Source: an uncultured Caryophanales bacterium
Lineage (GTDB): Bacteria > Bacillota_I > Bacilli_A > RF39 > UBA660
Direction: 5' to 3'
Length of the DNA stretch: 34,809 nucleotides
Assembly: GCA_947302515.1 (NCBI GenBank)
Contig: CAMYVT010000016.1
Span: forward strand, 1 to 34,809
The notes under the pieces were generated by a model, which worked only from the letters and a program-made list of their open reading frames with translations, was not told the origin of the DNA and ran no database searches. Made by a program: the position numbers and the translations under genes. Every line of letters begins with the position of its first letter. Position 1 is the first letter of the stretch. Shown piece by piece: positions 22,549 to 31,846 of the stretch.

Positions 22549-23472
22549 ATGAGACGAATGGATCGTTATGAAGATGAAAATCCAAATAGAGCAAATCGTT
22601 TGGAAAAAAATCAAGAATTGTATCAAGATTTAGCAAACAACACTAAATATACAAATATTACAGATGTTACTAATGCCAATGCCTTTGAATTAAAAAATAG
22701 TATTGATGCATCCTCAAGAGAATCATATCATCAAATGAGAAAATATAATGGCATGGAAGATGTTCCTAAAGTAAAAAAAGAATTAGATGATTTTAATTAT
22801 TTATATCCTAAAAAAGAAAGAAAGATATATGATATAAATAGTGTTTTAGAAGATGCTAGAAAGAATCGTGAAGAAAAAGACGATTTAGAAGAAAAAAGAA
22901 AATTAAAATATACTAGTTATAATATATTAGCAGGAATAAATTTAGAAGAATTAGCTAAATATCGTGAAGAAAAGAAAAATAGAGCAAAAACTCCACAAGA
23001 AGAAGAAATACATGATTTAATGGATACAATTGCTTCTAAGACATTAGCTGGAGAATTATCAAAAGAAGCAACAGTAGAACTATTAAGTGACTTAATGGCA
23101 ACAAATATTTTAGATAAAGTTGATCCGGCAGAAACATTAGGAGAAGAAGAAATTCAAGAACCAGAAATAATAGCAACACAAGAAATAACAGTAGAAGCAA
23201 CAATAGAACAACCAAAAGAAGATAGTAATGTTATTTCAACTGCAGAAATGGATGAATTACTTGCTCGTGAATCAGAAGAGAAAACAGAGGAGAATAAAAC
23301 TCTTGATAAAGACTTCTATACAAAGAGTATGGACTTATCTACAAGTGATTTAGACTTATCAGATGAGTTTAAAGATAAGGGATTACCAGTATTTGTAAAA
23401 CTACTAATTGCTTTCTTAATCTTATCTATTATTGCTGTATCAGTTTATTTCATATATTTAAGATTAAAATAA
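22549..23472 (+). CDS. Unrecognised tail-anchored membrane protein, 307 aa
   Basis: No family recognised. The first 280 residues are highly charged and probably helical or disordered, cytoplasmic, starting MRRMDRYEDENPNRANRLEK, with Glu-rich stretches around 195-240. A single hydrophobic segment near the C-terminus (FVKLLIAFLILSIIAVSVYF, about 282-301) anchors it, leaving YLRLK at the end. This tail-anchored topology, with a large cytosolic part, recalls division or envelope regulators but no motif proves it. I chose ATG 22549 (GAGGGTGA upstream) instead of the in-frame GTG at 22540, which lies inside the ribosome binding site. It ends at a terminator. Confidence 0.8.
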   Translation: MRRMDRYEDENPNRANRLEKNQELYQDLANNTKYTNITDVTNANAFELKNSIDASSRESYHQMRKYNGMEDVPKVKKELDDFNYLYPKKERKIYDINSVLEDARKNREEKDDLEEKRKLKYTSYNILAGINLEELAKYREEKKNRAKTPQEEEIHDLMDTIASKTLAGELSKEATVELLSDLMATNILDKVDPAETLGEEEIQEPEIIATQEITVEATIEQPKEDSNVISTAEMDELLARESEEKTEENKTLDKDFYTKSMDLSTSDLDLSDEFKDKGLPVFVKLLIAFLILSIIAVSVYFIYLRLK

Positions 23473-23505
23473 AGAGAAAGTTGTTCAACTTTTTCTTTTT
23501 TTTTG
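23471..23505 (+). terminator. Intrinsic terminator
   Basis: AAAGAGAAAGTT / AACTTTTTCTTT around loop GTTC, followed by a T run that leads into a TGGTATTAT extended -10 (box 23507-23512) for the next gene. Confidence 0.85.
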
Positions 23506-23537
23506 GTATTATAGTAATAAGAGTGGTGAATAAATAA

Positions 23538-24359
23538 ATGAACACAAAATTTATAGTAAATGATTATGCATTAATATGGAATTTATTATTTCAAGCTTCT
23601 GTAACAGGTAGTTTATCCAAAATAAAAGAGTCTTTATGGAAAACATATCGTAACGAATATAATCAAACATATAAAGATAAAATGGATATATTAAAAGATT
23701 ATAAGAATTTTATACCTAATGATGATACTATTTATAATAATGTAATTGAAAATAAAGTATATGAAAGAATAAAAAAACAAGCAGAAAAATATCGTCTAGA
23801 AGTAATGAAATTATGGGATAAAAATAAAAAAGATGCTGACTATTTAATAGAAAAGGTAGTTAGAATAAATATCCCTGAATATACTTTTTTTGTCGTTAAT
23901 AAAGAATTGGGATTAGTAGATCATCCTACTAAAGGTAGTATGGTTTTAGGTAAAGCAATAGATCCTAAAAACCCATACATGATTTTATATGAAATAATGA
24001 TGAATATTGTTATGAATAATATTAAAATATATGATGAAAAAGGAAAAGATTTTAAAAAAGCAATTGTAGAATTAGCTGTATTAAATGAATATGCAACAGC
24101 ACTAAATAAAAGAAGTTGTTATTTAAGCGGAGATCCTAACCTATTATCATTAAAAAGATGGATATACCCATATTGGTTAATGTATTTAGGTATTAAAGAA
24201 GAAGATTTTCAAACATATATGATGAGAGACAAAATAGCATTTGATACTGAAAAGTATGCATATGAAAAGGAATTAAAGAAGATGAATTTAGAAGAATTCA
24301 TTGACTTCTGTATTCGTAATAAGAGATATATAATAAGAGAGGTAAAAGTACAACAATAG
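23538..24359 (+). CDS. Unrecognised protein, 273 aa
   Basis: No family recognised. It has no signal peptide or clear membrane segment. Predicted mostly alpha-helical, with many Lys, Tyr and Asn. Conspicuous blocks are YTFFVVNKELGLVDHPTKG, ELAVLNEYATALNKRSCYL and SLKRWIYPYWLMYLGI, but none is a known catalytic motif. It lies 15 bases upstream of polC, and a promoter-like TGGTATTAT occurs before it, so it is probably co-transcribed with polC. The start is ATG 23538 with GTGGTGA about 10 bases upstream. A link to replication is only guilt by association. Confidence 0.8.
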   Translation: MNTKFIVNDYALIWNLLFQASVTGSLSKIKESLWKTYRNEYNQTYKDKMDILKDYKNFIPNDDTIYNNVIENKVYERIKKQAEKYRLEVMKLWDKNKKDADYLIEKVVRINIPEYTFFVVNKELGLVDHPTKGSMVLGKAIDPKNPYMILYEIMMNIVMNNIKIYDEKGKDFKKAIVELAVLNEYATALNKRSCYLSGDPNLLSLKRWIYPYWLMYLGIKEEDFQTYMMRDKIAFDTEKYAYEKELKKMNLEEFIDFCIRNKRYIIREVKVQQ

Positions 24360-24374
24360 AAAGCAGGCGGATTT

Positions 24375-27300
24375 ATGGAAGACAAAATAAAAATATTACT
24401 TGATAAAATAAATATTGGAGAGGATTATTTCCAATATTTTAATGATGCCAAAATATTAAAAATAAAAGTAAATCCTAAAACAAAAAGTTGGAATATTCAT
24501 ATTGAAAAGGATGAATTATTACCACCAGAAATATTTAAAGAGATAGAATCTAAAAAGAAATTATTAGATGAAAATGCTAAAAGTATAGAATTTGTTTTTA
24601 ATATAAAAAATAAAGATTTAGATTTATATAAAGAATACTATAATAATTATTTATTAAATAAATTAAAAAGAGAATTAAAAGTACTAGAAATATATCAAGA
24701 TTGTATGCAAATAGAAGATGATAAACTAGTACTTATTACTTCTAGTGAAAGTGAAAAAGATTCACTTGAAAAAGCTCTTCCTAAGATTAATAAATTCTAT
24801 GAACAAATAAGCTATCCAGAATCTATAGAAATAATAGTAAGGGAAGAAAATGTTTTAGAATCAATTCAACATGAATTAGAAGATGAAGTAAATCATATAG
24901 ATATTAAAAAAGAATCTAAAAAAATAGAAAAACAACTTGATACAAAAAAACAATTTAGAAGAGAAGCAGTAGATGAGAATAATGTAATAGGTAGAGGTAT
25001 TAAAGAAGATCCAATCAAGATTAAAACGATAATTGGAGAAGATAATAATGTAGTAATAGAAGCTAAAGTTTTTGGTACAGACTTCTTTGAGTCTCCCAAA
25101 ACAGATTTTAAAATAATTACTCTAAAATTAACTGATTATTCTGATAGTATTTATGCCAAACTATTTGTAAGAGATAAAGATGATTATAAAAGACTTACTA
25201 AAGAGTTTAAAGAAGGTAATTGGTATAAAATTAGAGGTGCATCTATAAATGATAAATATTCAAAAGAATTAGTTCTTAATGCTAGAGATATTTTAAAAAT
25301 AGATTCTAAAGATTCTAGTAGAAAAGATAATTCGGATGAAAAAAGAATAGAATTACATTGTCATACTAAAATGAGTCAAATGGATGGAGTAGCAGATGAG
25401 ACTGAAATTGTTAAAACAGCTATGAAGTTTGGCATGAAAGCAGTTGCTATAACAGACCATAATGGGGTACAAGGATTCCCTCATGTTTTTAGTATGGTTA
25501 CTGATCATAATAAGAATCTAAAAGATGGAGAAGAGCCATTTAAAGCTATCTATGGAGCAGAACTTACTATGATAGATGATTCTGTAGATATAGTAACAAG
25601 ACCTAATGATGAAATAATGTTAGATCAAACCTTTGTAGTATTTGACTTTGAAACTACAGGATTTAATGCCGGTGGAACAGATTCTATTATTGAAATAGGT
25701 GCTGTAAAAATAAAAAATGGTGAAATACTAGAAAGATATGATGAATTAGTTAATCCAGGTAGAGAATTACCTAAAAAGATAACAGAATTAACTAATATTA
25801 CAGATGAAATGCTAAAAGGAAAAGATGATGAGGAAACTGCAGTAAAGAGATTTATTGAGTGGTTTGGAAATTGTCCAATGGTAGCTCATAATGCTAAGTT
25901 TGATGTATCTTTCTTAGAAATGGCTTATAAAAAGTATGATTTAGGTATATTTACTAATCCAGTAATAGATACATTGGAGTTAAGCAGAACATTAGATAAT
26001 AACTATGCCAGACACTCTTTATCAGCTTTAGTAAAAAGATATGATGTACCATGGGATGAGGATGCACATCATAGAGGAGACTATGATGCTGAAGGAACAG
26101 CTTTAGTATTCCATAAAATGTTAAAAAAATTATCAAATCGTAATATAGATAAAATGTCTGATTTAGATAAATTAGTAGATAAATCAGAAATACATAAATA
26201 TGGTAGAAGTCATCATATTAATTTATTAGTAAAGAATAAAACTGGATTAAAGAATTTATTTAAATTAATATCTTTTGCTAATACAACTTATCTATATAAA
26301 ACACCTAGAATATTAAGAAGCGTAGTAAATGAACTAAGAGAAGGTTTGTTGATAGGTAGTGGCTGCTATGAATCTGAAGTCTGGAATCAGGCAAAATCAA
26401 AAAGCGATGATGAATTATCAAATATTATTAGATTCTATGATTATGTAGAAGTACAACCACCAGAATGTTATAATCATTTAATTCAAACAAGCGACTTTGC
26501 TTCTCCTGCAGAAGTAATGGCTAATATTGAGAAAGTAGTAAGAGTAACAAAAGAGGCTGGAAAGATTATTGTAGCAACAGGAGATGTTCATCATATTAAT
26601 CCAGAAGATAAAATATACAGAGAAATAATTGTAAATCAAAAAGTTCCAGGAGGAGGAAGACATCCTCTTGCTAAAAGTGAAATTAAAGATATTCCATCAA
26701 ATTACTTTAGAACAACAAATGAAATGTTAGATAGTTTTAACTTTTTAGATGATGAATTAGCACATGAAATAGTAATTGATAATACTAATAAAATAGCAGA
26801 TATGTGTGAAATAGTAGAAGTAATAATTGATACAGGTGGAATACCATTTTCTCCTCGAGTTAAATCAGATGATGGAGAGTCTTACTTAGATTGTCCAGTT
26901 GTAGTAACAGATTTAGTTTATACAAAAGCAAAAGATTGGTATGGAGAACCTCTTCCATATATGATTGAAGAACGAATTGCAACAGAGTTATATGGAGATA
27001 TTGTTTTTAAAATAATAACTGAAAAGTATCAAGATAAGAAATTATCAGAAAAAGAATATGAAGAAAAAGTACATAAAGAATTACATGATGAAATACTAAA
27101 AGGTTCAGATAATATTAAAAAATTAGTAACAGAATATGTAAAGAAAAATGAAAAAGAAGAATTAGATGATCAAGAATTAGAAAAAAAGGTAAAAAAATCA
27201 TTAGGAGGAGTTATTGGTGGTGGATTTGATCCAATATATTTGATTTCTCAAAGACTAGTTAAACATTCTAATGATGAAGGATATTTAGTTGGTTCTAGAG

Positions 27301-28994
27301 GTTCTGTAGGATCAAGTTTTGTTGCAACTATGATGGGTATTACAGAAGTAAATCCACTTCCTGCTCATTATCGCTGTGATAAATGTAAATTAAGTATTTT
27401 TGATGATGATGAAGGAAATCCATTAGGTGTAAATTATAATTCTGGATTTGATTTACCAGATAAAGATTGTCCAAATTGTCATATTAAAATGATTAAAGAT
27501 GGTCAAGATATGCCTTTTGCTACATTCTTAGGATTTAATGCTGATAAAGTACCAGATATTGATTTAAACTTCTCTGATCTAAATCAAGCCTCAGCTCATG
27601 CTTATACCAAAGTATTATTTGGAGAGAATAATGTTTATAGAGCAGGTACAATTGGTACAGTAGCAGATAAAACAGCATTTGGATTTGTAAAAGGATATTT
27701 TGAAGATAAAGGTATAACTGATGTAAGGACTGCCGAAATAGAAAGATTAGCTATTGGTTGTACTGGAGTAAAACGTACTACTGGACAACATCCAGGAGGA
27801 ATAGTTGTTATTCCAGATTATATGGATGTATCAGATTTTACTCCATATCAATATCCTGCAGAAGATGCCACGGCTGAGTGGAAAACAACACACTTTGATT
27901 ACCACTCAATTGATCAGTGTTTATTAAAATTAGACATTTTGGGTCATTCTGATCCAACCCAATTAAGATTAATCCAAAATCAATCAGGAACTGATGTTTT
28001 AAAAGTACCATTAGATGATAAAGATACAATGAGTATTTTCACATCAACAAAAGTATTGGGAGTAACAAATGAACAAATAATGTGCCCAACAGGAACATTG
28101 GGTATACCAGAGTTCGGTACATCATTTACAATAGCATTAGTAAATGAAACAAAACCAACAACTTTTGCTGAATTGGTAAAAATATCAGGATTGTCTCATG
28201 GTACTGATGTCTGGTTAGGAAATGCTCAAGAATTAATTCAAAAAAACATTGTCCCATTTAAAGAAACAATAGGCTGTCGTGATGATATTATGGTTTATTT
28301 AATGTATCATGGAGTAAAACCAATAAAAGCCTTTAAAATAATGGAGTTTGTGCGTAAAGGTAAAGCATCAAAAGAACCAGAAGCATGGGCAGAATTTGTA
28401 AAAATAATGCAAGAAGCAGATATACCAGATTGGTTTATTAAATCATGTCAAAAAATAAAATACATGTTCCCTAAAGCACATGCTGCTGCATATGTTATTT
28501 CTGCATTTAGAATTGCCTGGTATAAAGTACATATGCCAGTATACTTCTATGCATCATGGCTATCATCTAAGGCAACAGATGTAGATTTAGATAATATGGT
28601 AAAAGGATATGATTCAATAAAAGCTAGAATAGAAGATATAGAAGAAAAAGGTTATGAAGCAACTAATAAAGAAACAGGTCAATTAGAATCATTAAAAGTA
28701 TCATTAGAAGCAACAGCTAGAGGAATGAAATTCTTACCTGTAGATTTATATGAAAGTGATGCAACAGTATGGATAGTAAAAAGTGATAATGAAATATATC
28801 CACCATTTAATGCTATTGAAGGGTTAGGAGATACTGTAGCTAAGAATATAGTTGCCGAAAGAAAAAAAGGTAAATTCTTAAGTATTGAGGATGTTCAAAA
28901 AAGATGTAAAATATCACAAACATTAATAGATAAAATGAAAGAAATGGGTATTTTAAAAGATTTACCAGATTCTAATCAATTAAGTTTATTTTAA
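24375..28994 (+). CDS. polC: DNA polymerase III PolC
   Basis: Replicative DNA polymerase of low-GC Gram-positives with built-in 3'-5' exonuclease, 1539 aa (typical about 1440, so slightly long). Domains: N-terminal region, OB fold (about 200-315), PHP part one (ELHCHTKMSQMDG near 326; AITDHNG), DEDDh exonuclease (FDFETTGF near 420; HNAKFDVSFL; HRGDYDAEGTA near 565), PHP part two, a Cys4 zinc-binding motif (CDKC near 1000, CPNC near 1031), and the polymerase core with PDIDLNFS (near 1060), GTIGTVADKTAFG, TTGQHPGGIVVIP and KLDILGHSDPTQ (near 1186). All catalytic Asp residues look present. Preceded by a weak GGCGGAT ribosome binding site. In Bacillus rimP and nusA follow polC; here they are 4 kb away. 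Confidence 0.97.
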   Translation: MEDKIKILLDKINIGEDYFQYFNDAKILKIKVNPKTKSWNIHIEKDELLPPEIFKEIESKKKLLDENAKSIEFVFNIKNKDLDLYKEYYNNYLLNKLKRELKVLEIYQDCMQIEDDKLVLITSSESEKDSLEKALPKINKFYEQISYPESIEIIVREENVLESIQHELEDEVNHIDIKKESKKIEKQLDTKKQFRREAVDENNVIGRGIKEDPIKIKTIIGEDNNVVIEAKVFGTDFFESPKTDFKIITLKLTDYSDSIYAKLFVRDKDDYKRLTKEFKEGNWYKIRGASINDKYSKELVLNARDILKIDSKDSSRKDNSDEKRIELHCHTKMSQMDGVADETEIVKTAMKFGMKAVAITDHNGVQGFPHVFSMVTDHNKNLKDGEEPFKAIYGAELTMIDDSVDIVTRPNDEIMLDQTFVVFDFETTGFNAGGTDSIIEIGAVKIKNGEILERYDELVNPGRELPKKITELTNITDEMLKGKDDEETAVKRFIEWFGNCPMVAHNAKFDVSFLEMAYKKYDLGIFTNPVIDTLELSRTLDNNYARHSLSALVKRYDVPWDEDAHHRGDYDAEGTALVFHKMLKKLSNRNIDKMSDLDKLVDKSEIHKYGRSHHINLLVKNKTGLKNLFKLISFANTTYLYKTPRILRSVVNELREGLLIGSGCYESEVWNQAKSKSDDELSNIIRFYDYVEVQPPECYNHLIQTSDFASPAEVMANIEKVVRVTKEAGKIIVATGDVHHINPEDKIYREIIVNQKVPGGGRHPLAKSEIKDIPSNYFRTTNEMLDSFNFLDDELAHEIVIDNTNKIADMCEIVEVIIDTGGIPFSPRVKSDDGESYLDCPVVVTDLVYTKAKDWYGEPLPYMIEERIATELYGDIVFKIITEKYQDKKLSEKEYEEKVHKELHDEILKGSDNIKKLVTEYVKKNEKEELDDQELEKKVKKSLGGVIGGGFDPIYLISQRLVKHSNDEGYLVGSRGSVGSSFVATMMGITEVNPLPAHYRCDKCKLSIFDDDEGNPLGVNYNSGFDLPDKDCPNCHIKMIKDGQDMPFATFLGFNADKVPDIDLNFSDLNQASAHAYTKVLFGENNVYRAGTIGTVADKTAFGFVKGYFEDKGITDVRTAEIERLAIGCTGVKRTTGQHPGGIVVIPDYMDVSDFTPYQYPAEDATAEWKTTHFDYHSIDQCLLKLDILGHSDPTQLRLIQNQSGTDVLKVPLDDKDTMSIFTSTKVLGVTNEQIMCPTGTLGIPEFGTSFTIALVNETKPTTFAELVKISGLSHGTDVWLGNAQELIQKNIVPFKETIGCRDDIMVYLMYHGVKPIKAFKIMEFVRKGKASKEPEAWAEFVKIMQEADIPDWFIKSCQKIKYMFPKAHAAAYVISAFRIAWYKVHMPVYFYASWLSSKATDVDLDNMVKGYDSIKARIEDIEEKGYEATNKETGQLESLKVSLEATARGMKFLPVDLYESDATVWIVKSDNEIYPPFNAIEGLGDTVAKNIVAERKKGKFLSIEDVQKRCKISQTLIDKMKEMGILKDLPDSNQLSLF

Positions 28995-29020
28995 AAGCAG
29001 CAATTATTGCTGTTTTTATT
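28995..29020 (+). terminator. Intrinsic terminator of polC
   Basis: AGCAGCAAT / ATTGCTGTT hairpin (about 28996-29012) followed by TTTTT. Confidence 0.8.
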
Positions 29021-29083
29021 TGACATATTAAGACACGATATCTTTACAATTTTATTGACGTAAATGTAATGTAATATTATACT
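29020..29083 (+). promoter_or_regulatory. Tandem promoters of surface protein
   Basis: Proximal: TTGACG (29055-29060), 17-base spacer, TATACT (29078-29083). A second candidate upstream is TTGACA (29020-29025), 19-base spacer, TACAAT (29045-29050). Confidence 0.6.
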
Positions 29084-29108
29084 TAAAGCATAAGATAGGA
29101 GTGTTATA

Positions 29109-30677
29109 ATGAAAAAATATTTAAAAATATTATTTGTATTTTTGTTAGGATTTATGATTATTCCAATGGTTAATGCAGCAGATTTACCAACTGAAGGAGT
29201 AACATATTTCTTAGAATATCCTAATGGAGAGGAGTATGCTACGACTAATTATAATGAAGCAACTACTCAAAATGAAAGATTAATTTATAGCGGAGTAACA
29301 GATGAAAATGGTGCCATTAATTTATGCAATTGGGCAAGTGAAGGACAACTTCGTATTGTACAACATGTACCAGATGGATATACAACAAACGAAAGAGAAA
29401 TAAGAATGGATCTTTCAAAGACATCAGAAGCAAGTTTTGTAGATTATCGTGGAATGGTAAACCCAACAACAGGAAGATCATTACTAGTATTGTTTGGTAT
29501 TGCAGGAGTAGCAGCAGCAACAGTATTAGCATCAAGAAAGAATAAGAAATCAATAATGGTAATACCAATAGTAACAGTAGGATTATTAATAACAGCAGTT
29601 AAAGCAGCCCCAACATGTCCTTGTATCAAAGTAAAAGATGGTAATGGAAATGTATTAGTAGGAGTACAAGTAGATATATATGCTACACCAATAAGAGCAG
29701 AAGCAGCACCAGCAATTAAATTTGATGCTAATGGTGGAAAATTCTTTGATGGAACAACAGAAATGTATGTAAGGATTCCAAATAATGGATGTAGCTTTAA
29801 TGATATGATAAATGGTTTAGGTGAAGAAAGAGCAACAGAAGTAACAAATAATGTTATGAATGCTTATCGTCAAAGCTATAGACCAACAGCACCAAATATA
29901 CCTAATGAACTTCATAATGGTGATGTAATTAAAATGAATTGGACATCTTCACCAGATCAAACACTTCAAACTTTAGATGCTAATGGTGGAACAATAACAG
30001 TATTTGGAAAAACATATACAAGAATTACAAATTATAAAGGCGTACTATTAGATGTTATAAATGAAATAGGAGAAGTAACAGGACCAGCTAGACTTATTGG
30101 ATATGATAATAATCAATCATGTAATCATTATTCTGAATATGGAATTTGGGATACAAGAGGAGTTGTAGAAGATTCTGAAATTATCTATGCATGTTGGAAT
30201 AATAAACCAGATGGTATATATGTAAATGATGTATTATTCTTAGGAAATGATAAAACTTGTTATACAGAATCTGATATGGAATCATATGATTCAGGAATAT
30301 ATCTAAGCAATATGTATGGAGATGAAATATATATTGGTGATATTGATATAGATGATATTTATTTCGGTAGATTATATAGAGGTGCAACACAAAAACAATC
30401 AGGTGGAATCATTCCTTTGAATCCAGGAGATGAGCTTGTAGCAAGTGGTGGTCAACAAGCAACAATTCAAAAAGATTCACCAGATGGAGATAATATAACT
30501 AAAGTAGAGATCGTAAAAGATGGTGTAACAATATTATCTTTAAATGGAGAAGACTTTGAATATGAAGAAGGTAATTACTATATTTTAAATGATGAAAAAT
30601 TAACAATTCTTCGTGATTACATGGATGAAGTTATTGCAACTTGTATTTCACAACAATCAGGAGAACCTGGAAACTAA
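29109..30677 (+). CDS. Surface protein with internal sorting-type signal and InlB-type repeats
   Basis: Secreted protein, 522 aa, with signal peptide (MKKYLKILFVFLLGFMIIP, ends near NAA). Residues about 25-115 resemble a prealbumin/SpaA-like beta domain (IVQHVPDGYTTNEREIRMDLS). NPTTG at 118-122 is then followed by a hydrophobic helix (to about 140) and RKNKK, a sortase-type sorting signal, yet the protein continues: a second hydrophobic stretch (IMVIPIVTVGLLITAVKAAP, about 148-167) resembling a signal peptide, and a 350-residue outer domain with two KFDANGG/LDANGG repeats (InlB B-type). It therefore looks like two surface proteins joined. Terminator follows. It could equally be a two-helix hairpin membrane protein. 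AGGAG precedes the ATG. Confidence 0.8.
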   Translation: MKKYLKILFVFLLGFMIIPMVNAADLPTEGVTYFLEYPNGEEYATTNYNEATTQNERLIYSGVTDENGAINLCNWASEGQLRIVQHVPDGYTTNEREIRMDLSKTSEASFVDYRGMVNPTTGRSLLVLFGIAGVAAATVLASRKNKKSIMVIPIVTVGLLITAVKAAPTCPCIKVKDGNGNVLVGVQVDIYATPIRAEAAPAIKFDANGGKFFDGTTEMYVRIPNNGCSFNDMINGLGEERATEVTNNVMNAYRQSYRPTAPNIPNELHNGDVIKMNWTSSPDQTLQTLDANGGTITVFGKTYTRITNYKGVLLDVINEIGEVTGPARLIGYDNNQSCNHYSEYGIWDTRGVVEDSEIIYACWNNKPDGIYVNDVLFLGNDKTCYTESDMESYDSGIYLSNMYGDEIYIGDIDIDDIYFGRLYRGATQKQSGGIIPLNPGDELVASGGQQATIQKDSPDGDNITKVEIVKDGVTILSLNGEDFEYEEGNYYILNDEKLTILRDYMDEVIATCISQQSGEPGN

Positions 30678-30678
30678 T

Positions 30679-30707
30679 AAAAAGAAGCATATATGCTTCT
30701 TTTTTTA
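30679..30707 (+). terminator. Intrinsic terminator
   Basis: AAAAAGAAGCAT / ATGCTTCTTTTT inverted repeat with T run. Confidence 0.9.
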
Positions 30708-30716
30708 TGTCTATAA

Positions 30717-30725
30717 TGATATAAT
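30717..30725 (+). promoter_or_regulatory. Extended -10 promoter
   Basis: TGATATAAT (box 30720-30725), just after the preceding terminator; the leader is about 13 bases. A second TATAAT lies at 30712-30717. Confidence 0.6.
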
Positions 30726-30744
30726 ATCTTTATAAGGAGGATAT

Positions 30745-31797
30745 ATGAAAAACAAATTATTTTTATTACTAATTATTCTATTAGCAGTTATTATTGTACC
30801 GGTAAATGCTAAAGAAGAAAATTTTTATGCAAATGAAAGTGTTGTACTTGAAGAAGATGTAGATGCTACTACTTTTGTAGCAGGAAATGCCATAGATATA
30901 AAATCTAATAATAATGGTTTAAATTTTGCAGCAGGTAATATTGTTAATATCTCTGGTGCTCATGATTATGTTTTTGCAGCAGGTAATAATATAACTATTA
31001 CTAATTTAACTACAAAAGATATGTTTTTAGCAGGTAATGTAGTTACTATTAATTCATCAGAAATTAGAGATTTATATGTTGCAGCATCATCAATTACTAT
31101 CAATTCTAAAATCGAACGTAATGCTTATCTAGGAGGAGATAGAGTAACTATTAACTCTGAAGTAAATGGTGATATAACAGTAGCATCAGATAATATAGTA
31201 ATTGGAGAAGAAGCAATTATAAATGGTACATTAAAATATCCAGAAGGAGTAAAACCAGTTATTTCAAATAATGCATCAATTAATAAAACAAAGACATATG
31301 AATCAGATGATTATAATAAAGAATTATCAGTTGTTGATACTATTATTATTCCAACAATTATATCTTATGTATCTTTATTACTAATTGCATTTATATTATT
31401 AACAGTAAGCAAAAAAGCTTTTGCAAAATACGAAAAAACAGGAAAGAAAGCAACAGATATATTAATAACTACAGGTATCGGTTTTATTGGATTAATTGTT
31501 GTTCCAGTAGTAGCAATTATCTTAATGCTTACACTAATAGGAATACCACTAAGTATTATTACATTAATAATCTATGGAATTATGATTTATTTATCAGCAA
31601 TCCCAGCAACATACTACTTAGGTAGTTTAATAACAAAAGGTAAGATGAATAGTTATTTATTATTAACATTATCTTTACTAGTATTCTATATTGTAAGATT
31701 AATTCCAATAATTGGTACAATAATAGTATTCTTAATTATATGTTTAGGTTTAGGAATATTTATTAAAAATATTAAAGATACAATTAAACTAAAATAA
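30745..31797 (+). CDS. Beta-helix (bactofilin-like) membrane protein
   Basis: A 350-residue protein with an N-terminal signal sequence (KLFLLLIILLAVIIVPVNAK), then a repetitive beta-helix part (about residues 35-165) with units such as VAGNAIDIKSNN, AAGNIVNISG, LAGNVVTINSS, GGDRVTINSEVNGDITVASDN and a final GEEAIINGTLKY, like the polymer-forming bactofilin fold. About four membrane helices follow (about 195-345). This resembles membrane-linked polymer-forming proteins common in Firmicutes; a scaffold or envelope-protection role is a guess. AAGGAGG lies 5 bases before the ATG. Terminator directly after the stop. Confidence 0.8.
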   Translation: MKNKLFLLLIILLAVIIVPVNAKEENFYANESVVLEEDVDATTFVAGNAIDIKSNNNGLNFAAGNIVNISGAHDYVFAAGNNITITNLTTKDMFLAGNVVTINSSEIRDLYVAASSITINSKIERNAYLGGDRVTINSEVNGDITVASDNIVIGEEAIINGTLKYPEGVKPVISNNASINKTKTYESDDYNKELSVVDTIIIPTIISYVSLLLIAFILLTVSKKAFAKYEKTGKKATDILITTGIGFIGLIVVPVVAIILMLTLIGIPLSIITLIIYGIMIYLSAIPATYYLGSLITKGKMNSYLLLTLSLLVFYIVRLIPIIGTIIVFLIICLGLGIFIKNIKDTIKLK

Positions 31798-31822
31798 CAC
31801 GTATTAAATACGTGTTTTTTTA
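31796..31822 (+). terminator. Intrinsic terminator
   Basis: AACACGTATT (31796-31805) / AATACGTGTT (31807-31816), then T residues. Confidence 0.88.
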
Positions 31823-31831
31823 TGTTATAAT
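31823..31831 (+). promoter_or_regulatory. Extended -10 promoter
   Basis: TGTTATAAT (box 31826-31831) directly following the terminator T tract; the predicted transcript start is at the ribosome binding site AAGGTGAT. Confidence 0.6.
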
Positions 31832-31846
31832 TATAAAGGTGATTAT

